A DNA stretch of 64,000 nucleotides from an uncultured Caulobacter sp. (GCF_947036865.1 NZ_CAMQSF010000011.1:1-64000); one strand, 5' to 3'; positions 6,180-15,238 are shown, numbered from the stretch's first letter. The notes: generated from the sequence alone by a model not told the origin. Program-made: numbers and translations.

Positions 6180-8393
6180 CTACTCGGCCGCGTCCAGCAG
6201 AGCCGCGACCTCAGCCTCGTCCGCTGCGGTCTGTTCGGCCTCGCCGCCGCCCAAGACATCGTCCACGTCGGGCGCGACCTCCTCGGCCTCGTCTTGAGCG
6301 CCCGCCCCCTCGGGCGCCCCGGCCTCGGGGGTCGGGCCTTGATCGTCGTCCTCGGCGGACGCCTCGGCACGCGGACTGACGGTGCGCAGGACGGGCGGCA
6401 GCCATCCGGCTTCGACCAGCAGCGGCTCGGCCGCCTCGACCATCTGCGGCTTCTTCAAGCCCGACAGCCGCCCCGCCACCTCGGCCGACACACCATCGCC
6501 GACCGCCGCCATGATCTGGGCCTTGGTGACGCGGTCCAGGTAGCGCACGGCGGTCGGCCTCCAGTAGGCCCGCATGTCGAGATCAAGCGCCGTGGCCAGG
6601 GTCTCGACATGGGCCAGGATCGTTCGCTCACGACGCTCCCAGGTGCGCAGGCCATCGAGCGTCAGGCTCACGCAGTGGGCGAGCAGACAGGCGCGGCTGT
6701 CGGCGTCGAGCCCGACCACGAACGCCCAGATGTCCTCGGGGGCGCCGGGGACTTGGCGCGCCCAATGGCTGTGGCGTTCGGCGATGGAGAGCCCCGCCGG
6801 GCTTTCCTCGATGCCTTCGCCAAAGCCATTGAGGTTGCGCGACCCCCAACGGATGTCGAGGCAGGTCGCCGGAACGCCGAGGGCGAAGACCCGGCTGACC
6901 AGAGCGTGGACCAGGGCGAGTTGGGCAAGGTCCGGGTCCTGGGCCAGGGCGTCGCGAAGGGCCGCGGTGCGATGGGCGGTCAGTTCGGCGATCACGCGGT
7001 CGGGCAGCGGCGCGGCGGCGTCACCGTCGGGCTCGTCGATGTCGTCGTCTTCGCCGCCGTCGTCTGCGTCGCCGTCGCCGTCTTCTTCGTCCCTGTCGTC
7101 GTCTTCGCCGAGGAATGGGCCGTGATCATCGGCGCCGTCCTGCCCGTCATCGGCCTCGTCTTCCGGTTCGGGCGCGGGCTCGTCCTCGGGGCGGACAAAG
7201 CCCCGGTCGATCCGCACGTCGCCGTAGGGCAGCAACACCACCATAACACCGGCTCGCGCCTTCTCTTGCGCCGTGTGGCCGAAGTCGTCGCCCAGCGCCT
7301 CCAGTTCGGCTTCGATGGCCTCGAAGCGCGCGGCGACCTCGGGCGGCAGCGGGTCTGCCTCGGCCCACTGCTCGGTCAGGGCCGCCTCTTCAGCCTGCAA
7401 TGCGTTCACGGCGGCGACCGCCTCGGGCGTGCGCTCAAGCGCGTGTTCCCAGATACGGGCCAGGCCGTGGCCGTGCGGGAATTCGAGGTGAGCGCTCGCC
7501 CACTTCCAGCCCTCACGGTCGCGGATGTCCTGGGCCAGAGCGGCGAGCTTTTCGCCGACCAGGCGGTCGAGCAGAACGACGTCCTCGACCCAGCCGTCGT
7601 TGTCCTCGGTAAAGAGGTCGCGCAGCACCGGGCCGCCCGCCGCGACATAGGCGTCCAGCCCTAAGAAGCGCACGCGGCGGTCGTCGGCCCCCACCTTCAT
7701 CTCGGTCATGAGGCGACGGATGGCGTAGGGCTGGCGATTGCCCGGCGACAGCTGCTCATAGACCTGCATCTGCCGCACCGGATCGGGATTGACCGCGAAG
7801 GCGGTCACCTGATCGAGGGTCAGGACCCCTTCGCGATAGAGGTCGAGCAGCGCGGGCGACACCGCGCCGAGCCGCAGGTGCTTGCGCACGGTCTCGGGGC
7901 TTGGCCCGAACCGCGCGCTCAGCTCCTCGGCGCTGTAGCCCTTGCGCTCGGCGAGGTCCTTGTAGGCTTCGTACTGGTCAGCCGGGTGCATCGGTTCGCG
8001 GCTAAGGTTCTCGTCCATTGAGACCTCGGACGGGTCGTTGACCGTATCGACCACGCAGCGAACCGGCGCCCCCTTGGCCAACCGCTTGCGCTGGGCCAGC
8101 AGGCGTAGGGCTTGGCGACGCCCTTCGCCCGCGCTGACGAGGTAGTAGCCGGTTTCGCGCCCATCCTTGATCTCGGGTTCGACGACGAGCGGTTGCAGCA
8201 CGCCCTTGTAGGTGATTGAGGCCGCGCGGGACTCGATCACCTGGGCGCTGTGACCGACGCGTCGGACGTTGCGAGGCGAGGCTTTCAGGCGGTTCAAGGG
8301 AATGTCCCGAACCTCGCCGTACTGGACGACGATCTGGCTGGGCTTGGCGGCCGAAGCGTCAGCGACGGTCGCGCGGGTTTCTTGGGGGGTCAT
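6180..8393 (-). CDS. ParB/Spo0J-like DNA-binding protein
   Basis: A 737-residue ParB-fold protein. Residues ~25-130 hold the ParB N-terminal domain (IPLNRLKASPRNVRR, then a GEGRRQALRLLAQ motif). Residues ~140-190 hold a KorB/ParB-like helix-turn-helix (SAEELSARFGPSPETVRKHLRLGAVSPALLDLYREGVL). Roughly residues 400-460 are an extremely acidic linker, followed by a ~200-residue helical C-terminal domain and an acidic tail. It is much longer than segregation ParB and is the version carried alone, without ParA, on integrative elements. The start follows AAGGAGG. A candidate structured leader lies upstream. Confidence 0.88.
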   Translation of the reverse strand: MTPQETRATVADASAAKPSQIVVQYGEVRDIPLNRLKASPRNVRRVGHSAQVIESRAASITYKGVLQPLVVEPEIKDGRETGYYLVSAGEGRRQALRLLAQRKRLAKGAPVRCVVDTVNDPSEVSMDENLSREPMHPADQYEAYKDLAERKGYSAEELSARFGPSPETVRKHLRLGAVSPALLDLYREGVLTLDQVTAFAVNPDPVRQMQVYEQLSPGNRQPYAIRRLMTEMKVGADDRRVRFLGLDAYVAAGGPVLRDLFTEDNDGWVEDVVLLDRLVGEKLAALAQDIRDREGWKWASAHLEFPHGHGLARIWEHALERTPEAVAAVNALQAEEAALTEQWAEADPLPPEVAARFEAIEAELEALGDDFGHTAQEKARAGVMVVLLPYGDVRIDRGFVRPEDEPAPEPEDEADDGQDGADDHGPFLGEDDDRDEEDGDGDADDGGEDDDIDEPDGDAAAPLPDRVIAELTAHRTAALRDALAQDPDLAQLALVHALVSRVFALGVPATCLDIRWGSRNLNGFGEGIEESPAGLSIAERHSHWARQVPGAPEDIWAFVVGLDADSRACLLAHCVSLTLDGLRTWERRERTILAHVETLATALDLDMRAYWRPTAVRYLDRVTKAQIMAAVGDGVSAEVAGRLSGLKKPQMVEAAEPLLVEAGWLPPVLRTVSPRAEASAEDDDQGPTPEAGAPEGAGAQDEAEEVAPDVDDVLGGGEAEQTAADEAEVAALLDAAE

Positions 8394-8408
8394 GTCTGCC
8401 TCCTTGGG

Positions 8409-8597
8409 CAAGGGTTGCAGGCACGCGGAAGGCGCGCCTGAAACCCTGCCAAGCGGCGAGCGCGGGGGTGCAAACGGAGGGGCGTCTTCGCGGGGACCCG
8501 CCTGCAGGACGCGACCTGGCGATGGCTGATCCCTGTCGACACGGCCGAAGGTGGGCGGAAGACGATCCGAAGTGCGCTGGGGGCGGAGCCCCAAGCC
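8409..8597 (-). ncRNA. Candidate structured leader of the ParB-like gene
   Basis: Gene-proximal hairpin 8409-8447 pairs AGGGTT, CAGGC and CGC with GCG, GCCTG and AACCCT. The distal block 8455-8597 shares exact runs with the leader before the DUF3768 gene 15 kb away: GTGCAAACGGAGGGGCG, CTTCGCGGGGACCCG, GGGCGGAAG and GATCCGAAGTGCGC, ending in a GGCGGAGCCC hairpin. Both copies sit about 60 bases from their start codons in the same orientation. No ORF here is credible. Confidence 0.6.
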
Positions 8598-8942
8598 ACG
8601 GCCGCGGCAGCGGCCAAACAAGCCAAAACTCAGTCGGCCGATCTTATCGCGGATCCGGCCTTCGCAGAGATGGGCCCTCGATCGCGGCCAGGGCGGCTAG
8701 CCAGGCCGGCGTATCGGGTTCGGCCGTCACAGAGATGGACCCTCGTGGCCTTATCGTCGCAGCGCGCCCACCGCGCCTCGCGCTGTGACCCATAGGCCAA
8801 GAACACTCGTAGTGATCCGAGCAACCGAACATCGACCTTCCGCCGACAGGCCAAGCTTGCACCAGGCTGCGGGTCGAGCGACTTGGTATTGGCGGCCTGG
8901 CATTGGACCGTCATGGTGACCCAAACGGCCAGGACGCTTTTG
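8598..8942. other. Intergenic region without a recognised gene
   Basis: No convincing coding sequence. There is an imperfect repeat (CAGAGATGGGCCCTCG near 8665 and CAGAGATGGACCCTCG near 8731). The region should contain the divergent promoters of the ParB-like gene and the gene at 8943, but no consensus pair stands out. Confidence 0.4.
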
Positions 8943-9608
8943 ATGCCCAGACCCAGCAAGATCGACGAGGAGAGGTGGCGCACCGCGCTTGCCCTGGTGA
9001 TCGTCGAGACGGGCATGCGCAACTCTCGCCTAGAGGAGCTGCACGCGGGAATCTTCCCGACTTCGGCGGTCGGCGACTACAGCGACGTCAAGGTCGTCAC
9101 GCCCTACGGCGAGATCCCCTGGTCGCGGCTTTCGCGGCTGTGCGACGAGGAAATGAAGTCGCTGATGATCGAGGTGGTCAATCGCGTCTACACGATCTTG
9201 ATGAATCCCGAGCCCTTCAAGCGACTAATGGGGGCCGCGCGTTGGAACAAGCCCGAGCCCGATCCGGCCCTGATGGATGTCATCGCCCGCTGGGAGGCCA
9301 GGCAGCGTGGGATTTCGGACGAGGAGATCTGGGCGAAGTGGCCTCTGGACGAGTCCAAGCGCCCGCCGCCGATCCGCATGGAGCAACGAACGGCCGCCTA
9401 TGAGGCCGAGCTCGACGAACCACGGGAGCACTGGTCGTTCGAGGCGACGCCAGGAAGCCTGCGGGCCCTGGCCGAGGCTCCGGTTGCCGACGCGGCCTGG
9501 ATCGCCAAGGCCCGCGAGGCCCTGCGGCTGGGGGCCGAGGAATGGGAGCGCGATCGGATGACGATCCTAGACGAGGAAGACGCAGCCTATCTGCGCGACG
9601 AAACGTGA
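8943..9608 (+). CDS. Hypothetical accessory protein
   Basis: A 221-residue acidic protein of no family I recognise. It begins MPRPSKIDEERWRTALALVIVETG, has a mid-helical EEMKSLMIEVVNRVYTIL segment, a Trp-rich RGISDEEIWAKWPLDESK stretch and a charged C-terminus. No transmembrane segment or signal peptide is visible. The ATG at 8943 follows CAGGACG; an upstream in-frame start at 8883 has no support. It lies between the ParB-like and HU genes and is probably element cargo. Confidence 0.65.
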   Translation: MPRPSKIDEERWRTALALVIVETGMRNSRLEELHAGIFPTSAVGDYSDVKVVTPYGEIPWSRLSRLCDEEMKSLMIEVVNRVYTILMNPEPFKRLMGAARWNKPEPDPALMDVIARWEARQRGISDEEIWAKWPLDESKRPPPIRMEQRTAAYEAELDEPREHWSFEATPGSLRALAEAPVADAAWIAKAREALRLGAEEWERDRMTILDEEDAAYLRDET

Positions 9609-9665
9609 CAACCCAGCAGCGAAGACGCAGGCTCGCGCCTTCGATTCCCACACGGAGCCTACAAG

Positions 9666-9944
9666 ATGAACGTTTCGGATCTCGTCGACGCCGCCGTCGC
9701 GGCTGAACCCAAGCTCACCAAGGCCCAGGCGAAGGCCATCATCGATGGCGTGTTCAAGTCGCTCGCGGACGCGGCGGTGAAGGGCGAGGAAGTCTCGATT
9801 CCCGGCTTTGGCAAGTTCAAGGTCCAAGCCAAGCCCGCGCGCACGGGTCGCAACCCTTCGACCGGCGCGAGCATCGAGATCGCCGCCAGCAAGAAAGTTG
9901 CCTTCTCGCCGGCCAAGCAGCTGAAGGACGCGGTGAATTCCTAA
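9666..9944 (+). CDS. HU-family DNA-binding protein
   Basis: A 92-residue histone-like protein with the standard HU layout: N-terminal helices (LVDAAVAAEPKLTKAQAKAIIDGVFKSL), the VSIPGFGKFKV strand pair, a beta-arm centred on RTGRNPSTGASIEI, and the C-terminal VAFSPAKQLKDAV helix. It binds and bends DNA non-specifically. The Gly-Arg-Asn-Pro arm tip is intact. A hairpin terminator follows immediately. It may be the element's own chromatin protein rather than the housekeeping HU. Confidence 0.93.
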   Translation: MNVSDLVDAAVAAEPKLTKAQAKAIIDGVFKSLADAAVKGEEVSIPGFGKFKVQAKPARTGRNPSTGASIEIAASKKVAFSPAKQLKDAVNS

Positions 9945-9954
9945 TCTTTCGGGC

Positions 9955-9981
9955 AAGGGGCCATCGACAAAATGGCCCCTT
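9955..9981 (+). terminator. Terminator of the HU gene
   Basis: A 10-bp stem AAGGGGCCAT/ATGGCCCCTT with a 7-base loop begins ten bases after the HU stop codon. The mirrored A/T ends would let it work in both directions. Confidence 0.75.
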
Positions 9982-10464
9982 CGCTGGACAAACGCGTCGG
10001 TGGACGGCGGTCAGAACAAGCCAGCCGTGCGTCCGCCCCACGGTGCTGTCCCATCTCAACGACCTTAGCCGAAGCCCTGGCCCACGCCCGTAAGCTCTGC
10101 CGGACGCTGGCGAGCGCGCCCCTCCCCCAGGTTCGCGCCAAGGAGGTTTTCCAGACCTTGGTGCGTGCGCACGATTGGAGCCCGGCTTAGAAGAGAGATC
10201 ATCGCCTTTGGGCGGTGGCTCGACAACCGTCCCGCGCCCGGCGCGATCAATGAGCGCTACGAGCGGATGCTGAACGCCCTCTAGGGTTCAGCGCCGGAGG
10301 CGGCCCAACCCAGCCGCCGTGACCAAAGGTCTTGTACGCCGCCACGATCAGGCCCGCCACGCCCGCCAGCGCCTGGAAGCGGAGCCCCAAGCCTTTCCAA
10401 GCTGGAGGCTCGCCGTGGGCGAGCCGTCGCTACGTCGGATCTACGCGGGTTGGTGTCAGACCGG
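9982..10464. other. Intergenic tract with possible gene remnants
   Basis: A plus-strand frame reads REIIAFGRWLDNRPAPGAIN and ends at 10284 (GTG start at 10165, 39 residues). It looks protein-like but has no proper ribosome binding site. The frame just upstream ends AKEVFQTLVRAHDWSPA at 10190, so the pair may be a frameshifted small gene. At about 10378-10392 GCGGAGCCCCAAGCC repeats 15 bases of the leader before the ParB-like gene. Confidence 0.35.
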
Positions 10465-10839
10465 CTAGTCGAAGAGCCCTCCCAGGAAGCCCCGACGCCG
10501 GCCGTGGCCACCACCGTGACCGCCGCCGTGCTTTCCGCCCCCGTGCTTTCCACCGTGGCCGCCGCGATCATGATCACCGCGATACTCCCCTTCCCAGGGG
10601 CCGCCGTACTCGGGCGCCTGCTGACGCGGCGTCGGCGCGGGCTGAGGCGGCGGGGCCGCTTCATAGGCCATGCTGCGCTCGATGATCTTGTCGAGTTCGC
10701 CCCGATCCAGCCACACACCACGGCATTTCGGGCAGTAGTCGATCTCGATGCCTTGCCGATCCGTCATGACCAGATCGACGCGGCAGACGGGGCACAGCAG
10801 ACCGCCTTCATGGCGGGCGGCGGACATCGTATCGGTCAT
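10465..10839 (-). CDS. TFIIB-type zinc-ribbon protein
   Basis: A 124-residue protein with a zinc ribbon at residues ~14-55: CPVC, an 18-residue gap, then CPKC followed by RGVWLDRGELDKIIERS, typical of the zf-TFIIB family. The C-terminal half is low complexity: a Pro/Gln linker, then repeated HGGG/KHGG units and a basic RRRGFLGGLFD end. The His/Gly tail could bind metal. The ATG follows GAGGAGC. It is divergent from mgtC-like and its role is unknown. Confidence 0.8.
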   Translation of the reverse strand: MTDTMSAARHEGGLLCPVCRVDLVMTDRQGIEIDYCPKCRGVWLDRGELDKIIERSMAYEAAPPPQPAPTPRQQAPEYGGPWEGEYRGDHDRGGHGGKHGGGKHGGGHGGGHGRRRGFLGGLFD

Positions 10840-11010
10840 TCGCAAGCTCCTCGGAACGGCTGCCCTGTGACGATGGCGACGGATTTTGGAACCCGCCAGG
10901 ACTGACGGCCACTTAAGAACTCGCACGAGGCCATATAGTGGCGCTCGGCACGCTGGTTCCTGTCAAAGTATGGCGGAAAGACCTGCCCCTGTTGGAGACG
11001 TCCGTACGCC

Positions 11011-11499
11011 ATGAAGGTTGATCCGACCGCGCTGTGGGAGACTGCCAACCACGTCTTCAACCTGGCCCTGGCCTTCATCCTGGCCTTGCCGGTCGGTTGG
11101 GATCGCGAGCGCGAGGAGCGCAGCGCTGGCATCCGGACGTTCCCGCTGGTCGCCATCGCCGCCTGCGGCTTCGTGCTGGTCGGCATCGCGGTGCTCGGCC
11201 GCGGATCGCCCGGCCAGGCCCGGATCATGGAAGGCCTGATCACCGGCGTAGGATTCATCGGTGGCGGGGCGATCCTCAAGCAAGGCGCCCGCGCATCCGG
11301 AACCGCGACCGCCGCCAGCCTCTGGGCGACCGGGGCGATGGGAGCGGCGGTCGGCTACGGCCTCTACGACATCGCCGTCGTGCTGGCCCTGACCACCTAC
11401 CTGACCCTGCGGTTTGCCCGCCCGCTTAAGCAAGCCGCCCGCGATGATAAGGCCGACAGTGAGGCGACCGCTGGCGAGGATCGCGGCGAATATAGCTAG
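11011..11499 (+). CDS. MgtC/SapB family membrane protein
   Basis: A 162-residue inner membrane protein of the MgtC/SapB family. Four to five hydrophobic segments are visible, with the family signature LALPVGWDREREERSAGIRTFPLVAIAACG, GLITGVGFIGGGAILK and GTATAASLWATGAMGAAVG. The family is linked to magnesium stress and intracellular survival through F-type ATPase control; the soluble C-terminal ACT-like domain of true MgtC is absent here, so it is a short SapB-type version. Confidence 0.88.
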   Translation: MKVDPTALWETANHVFNLALAFILALPVGWDREREERSAGIRTFPLVAIAACGFVLVGIAVLGRGSPGQARIMEGLITGVGFIGGGAILKQGARASGTATAASLWATGAMGAAVGYGLYDIAVVLALTTYLTLRFARPLKQAARDDKADSEATAGEDRGEYS

Positions 11500-11652
11500 G
11501 CACTGGACCGTCCAGCGTCCCCGAACCGTTCCGGCGCTGCGGCTACAGCCGCCGCGCCGGAAGGTCTCGCCTGATTCCTCCGTAGTCGCCCTGAGCCAGG
11601 CTGGCGTGAGTGGCAGGCGACAGCCGCCGATTGATCGGATAAAGGCGCCGTC

Positions 11653-12075
11653 GTGAGCCGCTCGACCGCCATCGCCAGATTCTTGGCCCGCGACGCCTTC
11701 CTGGTGCTCGCGACCTTGGCGATCGCCCTCCGGATCATGCTCCCGGCCGGCTACATGCCAGGCCAGGCCACCGGCGACAGGCTGCCGTTCGCTCTGGTGC
11801 TCTGCACCGGCAACGGCCCCATGACCATCCAGCCCGGTGAAGACCTGGGGGCGCGCCACGGCGAGGCGCCGGGCGAGCCGTCCGCTCACGACACCCCCTG
11901 CCCGTTCGCCGCCCAGGGCGCCGCGGTCGCGCCGCCGACCATCACCGCCGTCGGCCAGGCCAAGGCCGTAGCCTATGCCGAACGGCCCTTGGCCGCCGCG
12001 GCGAACCTGACGCCCGGCCGAGGTCTTGCGGCCCCACCGCCTCCGCCGACCGGTCCTCCCAGCGTCCTGATCTGA
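11653..12075 (+). CDS. DUF2946-like secreted protein
   Basis: A 140-residue protein with an N-terminal hydrophobic segment (FLVLATLAIALRIMLPAGYMPG), LVLCTGNGPMTI, and a spaced HDTPCPFAAQG motif, then a Pro-rich tail. This layout matches DUF2946-type proteins, which lie beside TonB-dependent receptors and metal-handling genes and are probably periplasmic. The conserved Cys and His residues could bind metal. It is followed 106 bases downstream by a TonB receptor on the same strand, the usual pairing. Confidence 0.7.
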   Translation: MSRSTAIARFLARDAFLVLATLAIALRIMLPAGYMPGQATGDRLPFALVLCTGNGPMTIQPGEDLGARHGEAPGEPSAHDTPCPFAAQGAAVAPPTITAVGQAKAVAYAERPLAAAANLTPGRGLAAPPPPPTGPPSVLI

Positions 12076-12181
12076 TCTCCGGCGGCCTTGCGCCGCCATC
12101 CGAGCCCGCGCGTTCGCGTCGAACCGCGCGCGGCAGATCGATCACGGCCGTCTCGCGCGGCCCAAGGACCTGAACAACGCC

Positions 12182-14248
12182 ATGAAATCGCTCCTGCTGG
12201 CCGCCTCGGCCATTACCCTCTGCACGCCTGTCACCGCCCTGGCCGCCGATCTCGCGGCCGCCAACGACCAGACACCGGCCGATAGCCAAGTCTCGTCGGT
12301 CATCGTCACCGCCCGCCCGAACCCCGAGGACCCGCAGGTCGTCGCCGACGCCCGCCGACGGCTGTCGGAGACCCCCGGCGGCGTGTCGGTGGTCTCGCAA
12401 GAGAGCTACATCAGCCGCCAGGCCCTGGCGCTGGACGACATGCTGCGCGACGCCCCCGGCGTCTACGCCCAGCGCAAATGGGGCGGCGACATCCGCATCT
12501 CGATCCGCGGCTCTGGCATCGGCAACACCGTCCACAATCGCGGGCTGCTGCTGGCCCAGGACGGCGTGCCGCTGAATGAAGCCGATGGGTTTGGTGACAG
12601 CCAGGTCGCCGACCCGCTGAACACCCGCTACGCCGAGGTCTATCGCGGCGGCAACGCCCTGCGCTTCGGCGGGGCCTTGCTGGGCGGGGCGGTCAACCTG
12701 GTCACGCCCACGGGCAAGGACGCGGGCTTCGCCAACCAAGTCCGGATCGACGGCGGCTCGTTCGGGCTGCTACGTGAGCATGTCGCCATCGCCCGCCAGT
12801 CGGGGAGCTGGGACGTCTATGCCGCGGCCACAAACCAGACGGCCCAGGGCTGGCGCTCGCAGAGCCAGCAGAACATCCAGTTCGGCTCGCTCAATATCGG
12901 CCGCAGCTTCGGCGAGGACCGCGAGGTCCGCTTCATCGTCAACGGCTCGAATATCAACCAGGAGATCCCCGGATCCCTGACCCTGGCCCAGTTCCAGGCC
13001 AATCCGCACCAGTCGGCGGCCGGCAACCTCTCCGGCGACCAGAGCCGCAACCAGCGCGGCCTGCGCGGTTCGCTGCGCACCACCTGGCGGCTGGACGACA
13101 GCTTGGTGTTCGAGGGCGCTGTCTATGCGGTGTGGAAGGACCTGGACCACCCGATCTTCCAGGTCATCGACCAGCAGAGCCGCAACTGGGGCGCCTTCGG
13201 CCGCTTCGACTGGGACGGCGAACTGGCCGGCAAGCGGGCCGACGCCTTCTTCGGCGCCTGGGTGCGGACCGGCGACTTGGACAGCAATTTCTACGTCAAC
13301 AATCGCGGCGCTCGCGGCGCGCCGACCTCGCGGACCTTGCAGAACGCCAAGGCCGTGGACGTGTTCGGCGAGGGCCGTCTGTTCGTCACCGACCGCGTCG
13401 CCGTGGTGGCCGGCGCGACCTGGGGCGAGGCGCGGCGCGACTACACCAGCTTCGCCATCCCCGGCCAGGCGGCGACCTTCAACCTCAAGGCCGACAAAAC
13501 CTATGACTGGGTCTCGCCGCGCGTCGGCCTCCTCTGGCAGGACGAGACCGGCAACCAGGTCTTCGCCAACCTGACCCGCTCGGTCGAGCCGCCGAACTTC
13601 AGCTCGATGAGCCCGACCAATACCGGCTTCGCCCCCGTGAAGGCGCAGAAGGCCTGGACCGGCGAGGTCGGGGCGCGCGGCCACAAGGGTCCGTTCACAT
13701 ACGACCTGACGCTCTATCGCGCCGAGCTTCGGGACGAGATGCTGCAATATGCGGTGACCTCGTCGATCCCGGCCTCGACCTTCAATGCCGACAAGACAAT
13801 GCACCAGGGGATCGAGGCGGCGCTGGACTGGGCCGTGGCCCCGCGCTGGCGCCTGCGCCAGACCTGGAGCCTGTCGGACTTCCGCTTCAAGGACGACGTG
13901 CAGTTCGGCGACAACCGCCTGCCGATCGTGCCGAAGACCTTCTACCGCTCTGAGGTCCGCTACGACGACCCGCGCGGCTGGTTCATCGCGCCGTCGGTCG
14001 AGTGGTCGGCCAGCGACGCCTGGATCGACTACAAGAACACCCAGGCCACGCCCAGCTATGCGATCGTCAATCTGAACGCCGGCTGGAAGGTCACGCCCGC
14101 CGTGTCGCTGTTCGTCGATGCCCGCAACCTGACCGACAAGGCCTATGTCTCCAACACCCAGGCCGCCGTCGCCTGGACCGCTGCGACTGCCACCCTGTGG
14201 CCCGGCGACGGCCGGTCGATCTTCGGCGGGGTCACCGTAAACTTCTGA
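12182..14248 (+). CDS. TonB-dependent receptor
   Basis: A 688-residue outer-membrane receptor. It has a signal peptide (to about residue 22, ALAAD), a plug domain with LSETPGGVSVVSQ, LDDMLRDAPGVYAQ, IRISIRGSG and RYAEVYRGGNALRFGGALLGGAVNLVTPTG, then a 22-strand barrel ending in the aromatic VTVNF. No N-terminal secretin/STN domain is seen, so it should not signal to a sigma factor. The neighbouring DUF2946 protein suggests a metal or metal-chelate substrate; this is inference. Confidence 0.9.
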   Translation: MKSLLLAASAITLCTPVTALAADLAAANDQTPADSQVSSVIVTARPNPEDPQVVADARRRLSETPGGVSVVSQESYISRQALALDDMLRDAPGVYAQRKWGGDIRISIRGSGIGNTVHNRGLLLAQDGVPLNEADGFGDSQVADPLNTRYAEVYRGGNALRFGGALLGGAVNLVTPTGKDAGFANQVRIDGGSFGLLREHVAIARQSGSWDVYAAATNQTAQGWRSQSQQNIQFGSLNIGRSFGEDREVRFIVNGSNINQEIPGSLTLAQFQANPHQSAAGNLSGDQSRNQRGLRGSLRTTWRLDDSLVFEGAVYAVWKDLDHPIFQVIDQQSRNWGAFGRFDWDGELAGKRADAFFGAWVRTGDLDSNFYVNNRGARGAPTSRTLQNAKAVDVFGEGRLFVTDRVAVVAGATWGEARRDYTSFAIPGQAATFNLKADKTYDWVSPRVGLLWQDETGNQVFANLTRSVEPPNFSSMSPTNTGFAPVKAQKAWTGEVGARGHKGPFTYDLTLYRAELRDEMLQYAVTSSIPASTFNADKTMHQGIEAALDWAVAPRWRLRQTWSLSDFRFKDDVQFGDNRLPIVPKTFYRSEVRYDDPRGWFIAPSVEWSASDAWIDYKNTQATPSYAIVNLNAGWKVTPAVSLFVDARNLTDKAYVSNTQAAVAWTAATATLWPGDGRSIFGGVTVNF

Positions 14249-14297
14249 CCTATGCAGGCGCGCCCGGCGCGTCTGCCCCACCCGCCCTTTCGAGCCG

Positions 14298-14420
14298 CTA
14301 CACCTGTCCCCCCATGGACGAGTCGGTCGGCCAAAACAGGGCGCTACGGTTTGCGAACCCCTCGTCCTTGCCCCAATTCAGGGTGCGCCGGCCAAGCGTG
14401 AGGTGAATCTTCGAGCCCAT
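14298..14420 (-). pseudogene. N-terminal remnant of a HEPN/Toprim-associated gene
   Basis: Forty residues starting MGSKIHLTLGRRTLNWGKDE and continuing GFANRSALFWPTDSS match the conserved opening of HEPN/Toprim-associated domain proteins (Met-Gly-x(n)-Leu-x-Leu-Gly...Trp-Gly-Lys...Ala-Leu-Phe). The frame then stops. Complete proteins of this kind are several hundred residues and are common in defence regions. No continuation was found between here and the TonB receptor. The rest of 14249-14563 is empty. Confidence 0.45.
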
Positions 14421-14563
14421 CACGCGATGGATCCGCGCCTGGCCGGATGGTTCAAGTTCCGTGTGAGCTCCTTGCATCGCGCACGGTGACGCCGATCGAC
14501 GGCGGGCCTGGTCGTGCCAACCTTGGGCGAGCGACGCTGAAGGCTGAATCCTTGGGGAGCCCC

Positions 14564-15238
14564 TCAGCGGGCCTCGCCGCTCGGTGGGTGACCAATCAGC
14601 TGGGCGCATAGTGCTTCGGCCAGGTCCGGGTCCCCGTCGGCGATGGCCTGACCCAGACCCCGGTGAAGTCCGACGTCCTCCAGCTGGCTCTCCGGCGACT
14701 GCTTTTCCATCTGCCAGATCCAGAACCGGGTGGCGACGTTCTGCAGGGCGATCACGAACCGGGCCAGCGTCGGGTTCTGGGCGGCGACGGCGACCGCGCG
14801 GTGAAAGGCCAGGTCCATGGCCAGCATGGCGCGAAAATCACCCGTGGCGATGGCGTCTTCGGCGCCGGCGAAGGCGTCGAGAATGGCCACGACATCGGTC
14901 GGACGGCGATTGCGCGCGGCCAGCGCGGCGGCCTTGCCTTCGAGCATCCGCCGGACCTGAAAGGCGTGCTCGATCTCGGCGACATCGAGGGGCGCGACGA
15001 TGGTGCCCACGCGCGGGCGACGCACCACCAGCCCCTCGATGGCCAAGCGCCCCAGGGCGTCCCGGATGCCCGCGACACCGCCTGCGTAGCGGGCGGCCAG
15101 GGCATTCTCCTCCAGGACCTGCATGGGCGGCAGATCACCCAGGATGATGTCCTGCAGAAGGAGGTCATAGAGCCTGGCCTTCTGGAGACCGGGCGACCAG
15201 GCGCCGTGCGGCGCGACACTATTGAGGGGCCCCTTCAT
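14564..15238 (-). CDS. GntR-family (FCD) regulator
   Basis: A 224-residue regulator. The winged helix lies at residues ~20-85 (LYDLLLQDIILGDLPPMQVLEENALAARY, then IRDALGRLAIEGLVVRRPRVGTIV). The C-terminal FCD domain of helices has the metal-binding type His residues (DLAFHRAV, GLHRGLGQAI, LIGHP). It is divergent from the riboflavin operon with 144 bp between starts, so it is the natural candidate regulator of that operon. The effector is unknown. Confidence 0.85.
   Translation of the reverse strand: MKGPLNSVAPHGAWSPGLQKARLYDLLLQDIILGDLPPMQVLEENALAARYAGGVAGIRDALGRLAIEGLVVRRPRVGTIVAPLDVAEIEHAFQVRRMLEGKAAALAARNRRPTDVVAILDAFAGAEDAIATGDFRAMLAMDLAFHRAVAVAAQNPTLARFVIALQNVATRFWIWQMEKQSPESQLEDVGLHRGLGQAIADGDPDLAEALCAQLIGHPPSGEAR

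Noticed and set aside
10281-10464. Minus-strand frame reading LRFQALAGVAGLIVAAYKTF
   Set aside because: It looks like a membrane helix but has no usable start codon, no ribosome binding site and an upstream stop; probably chance or a decayed fragment.
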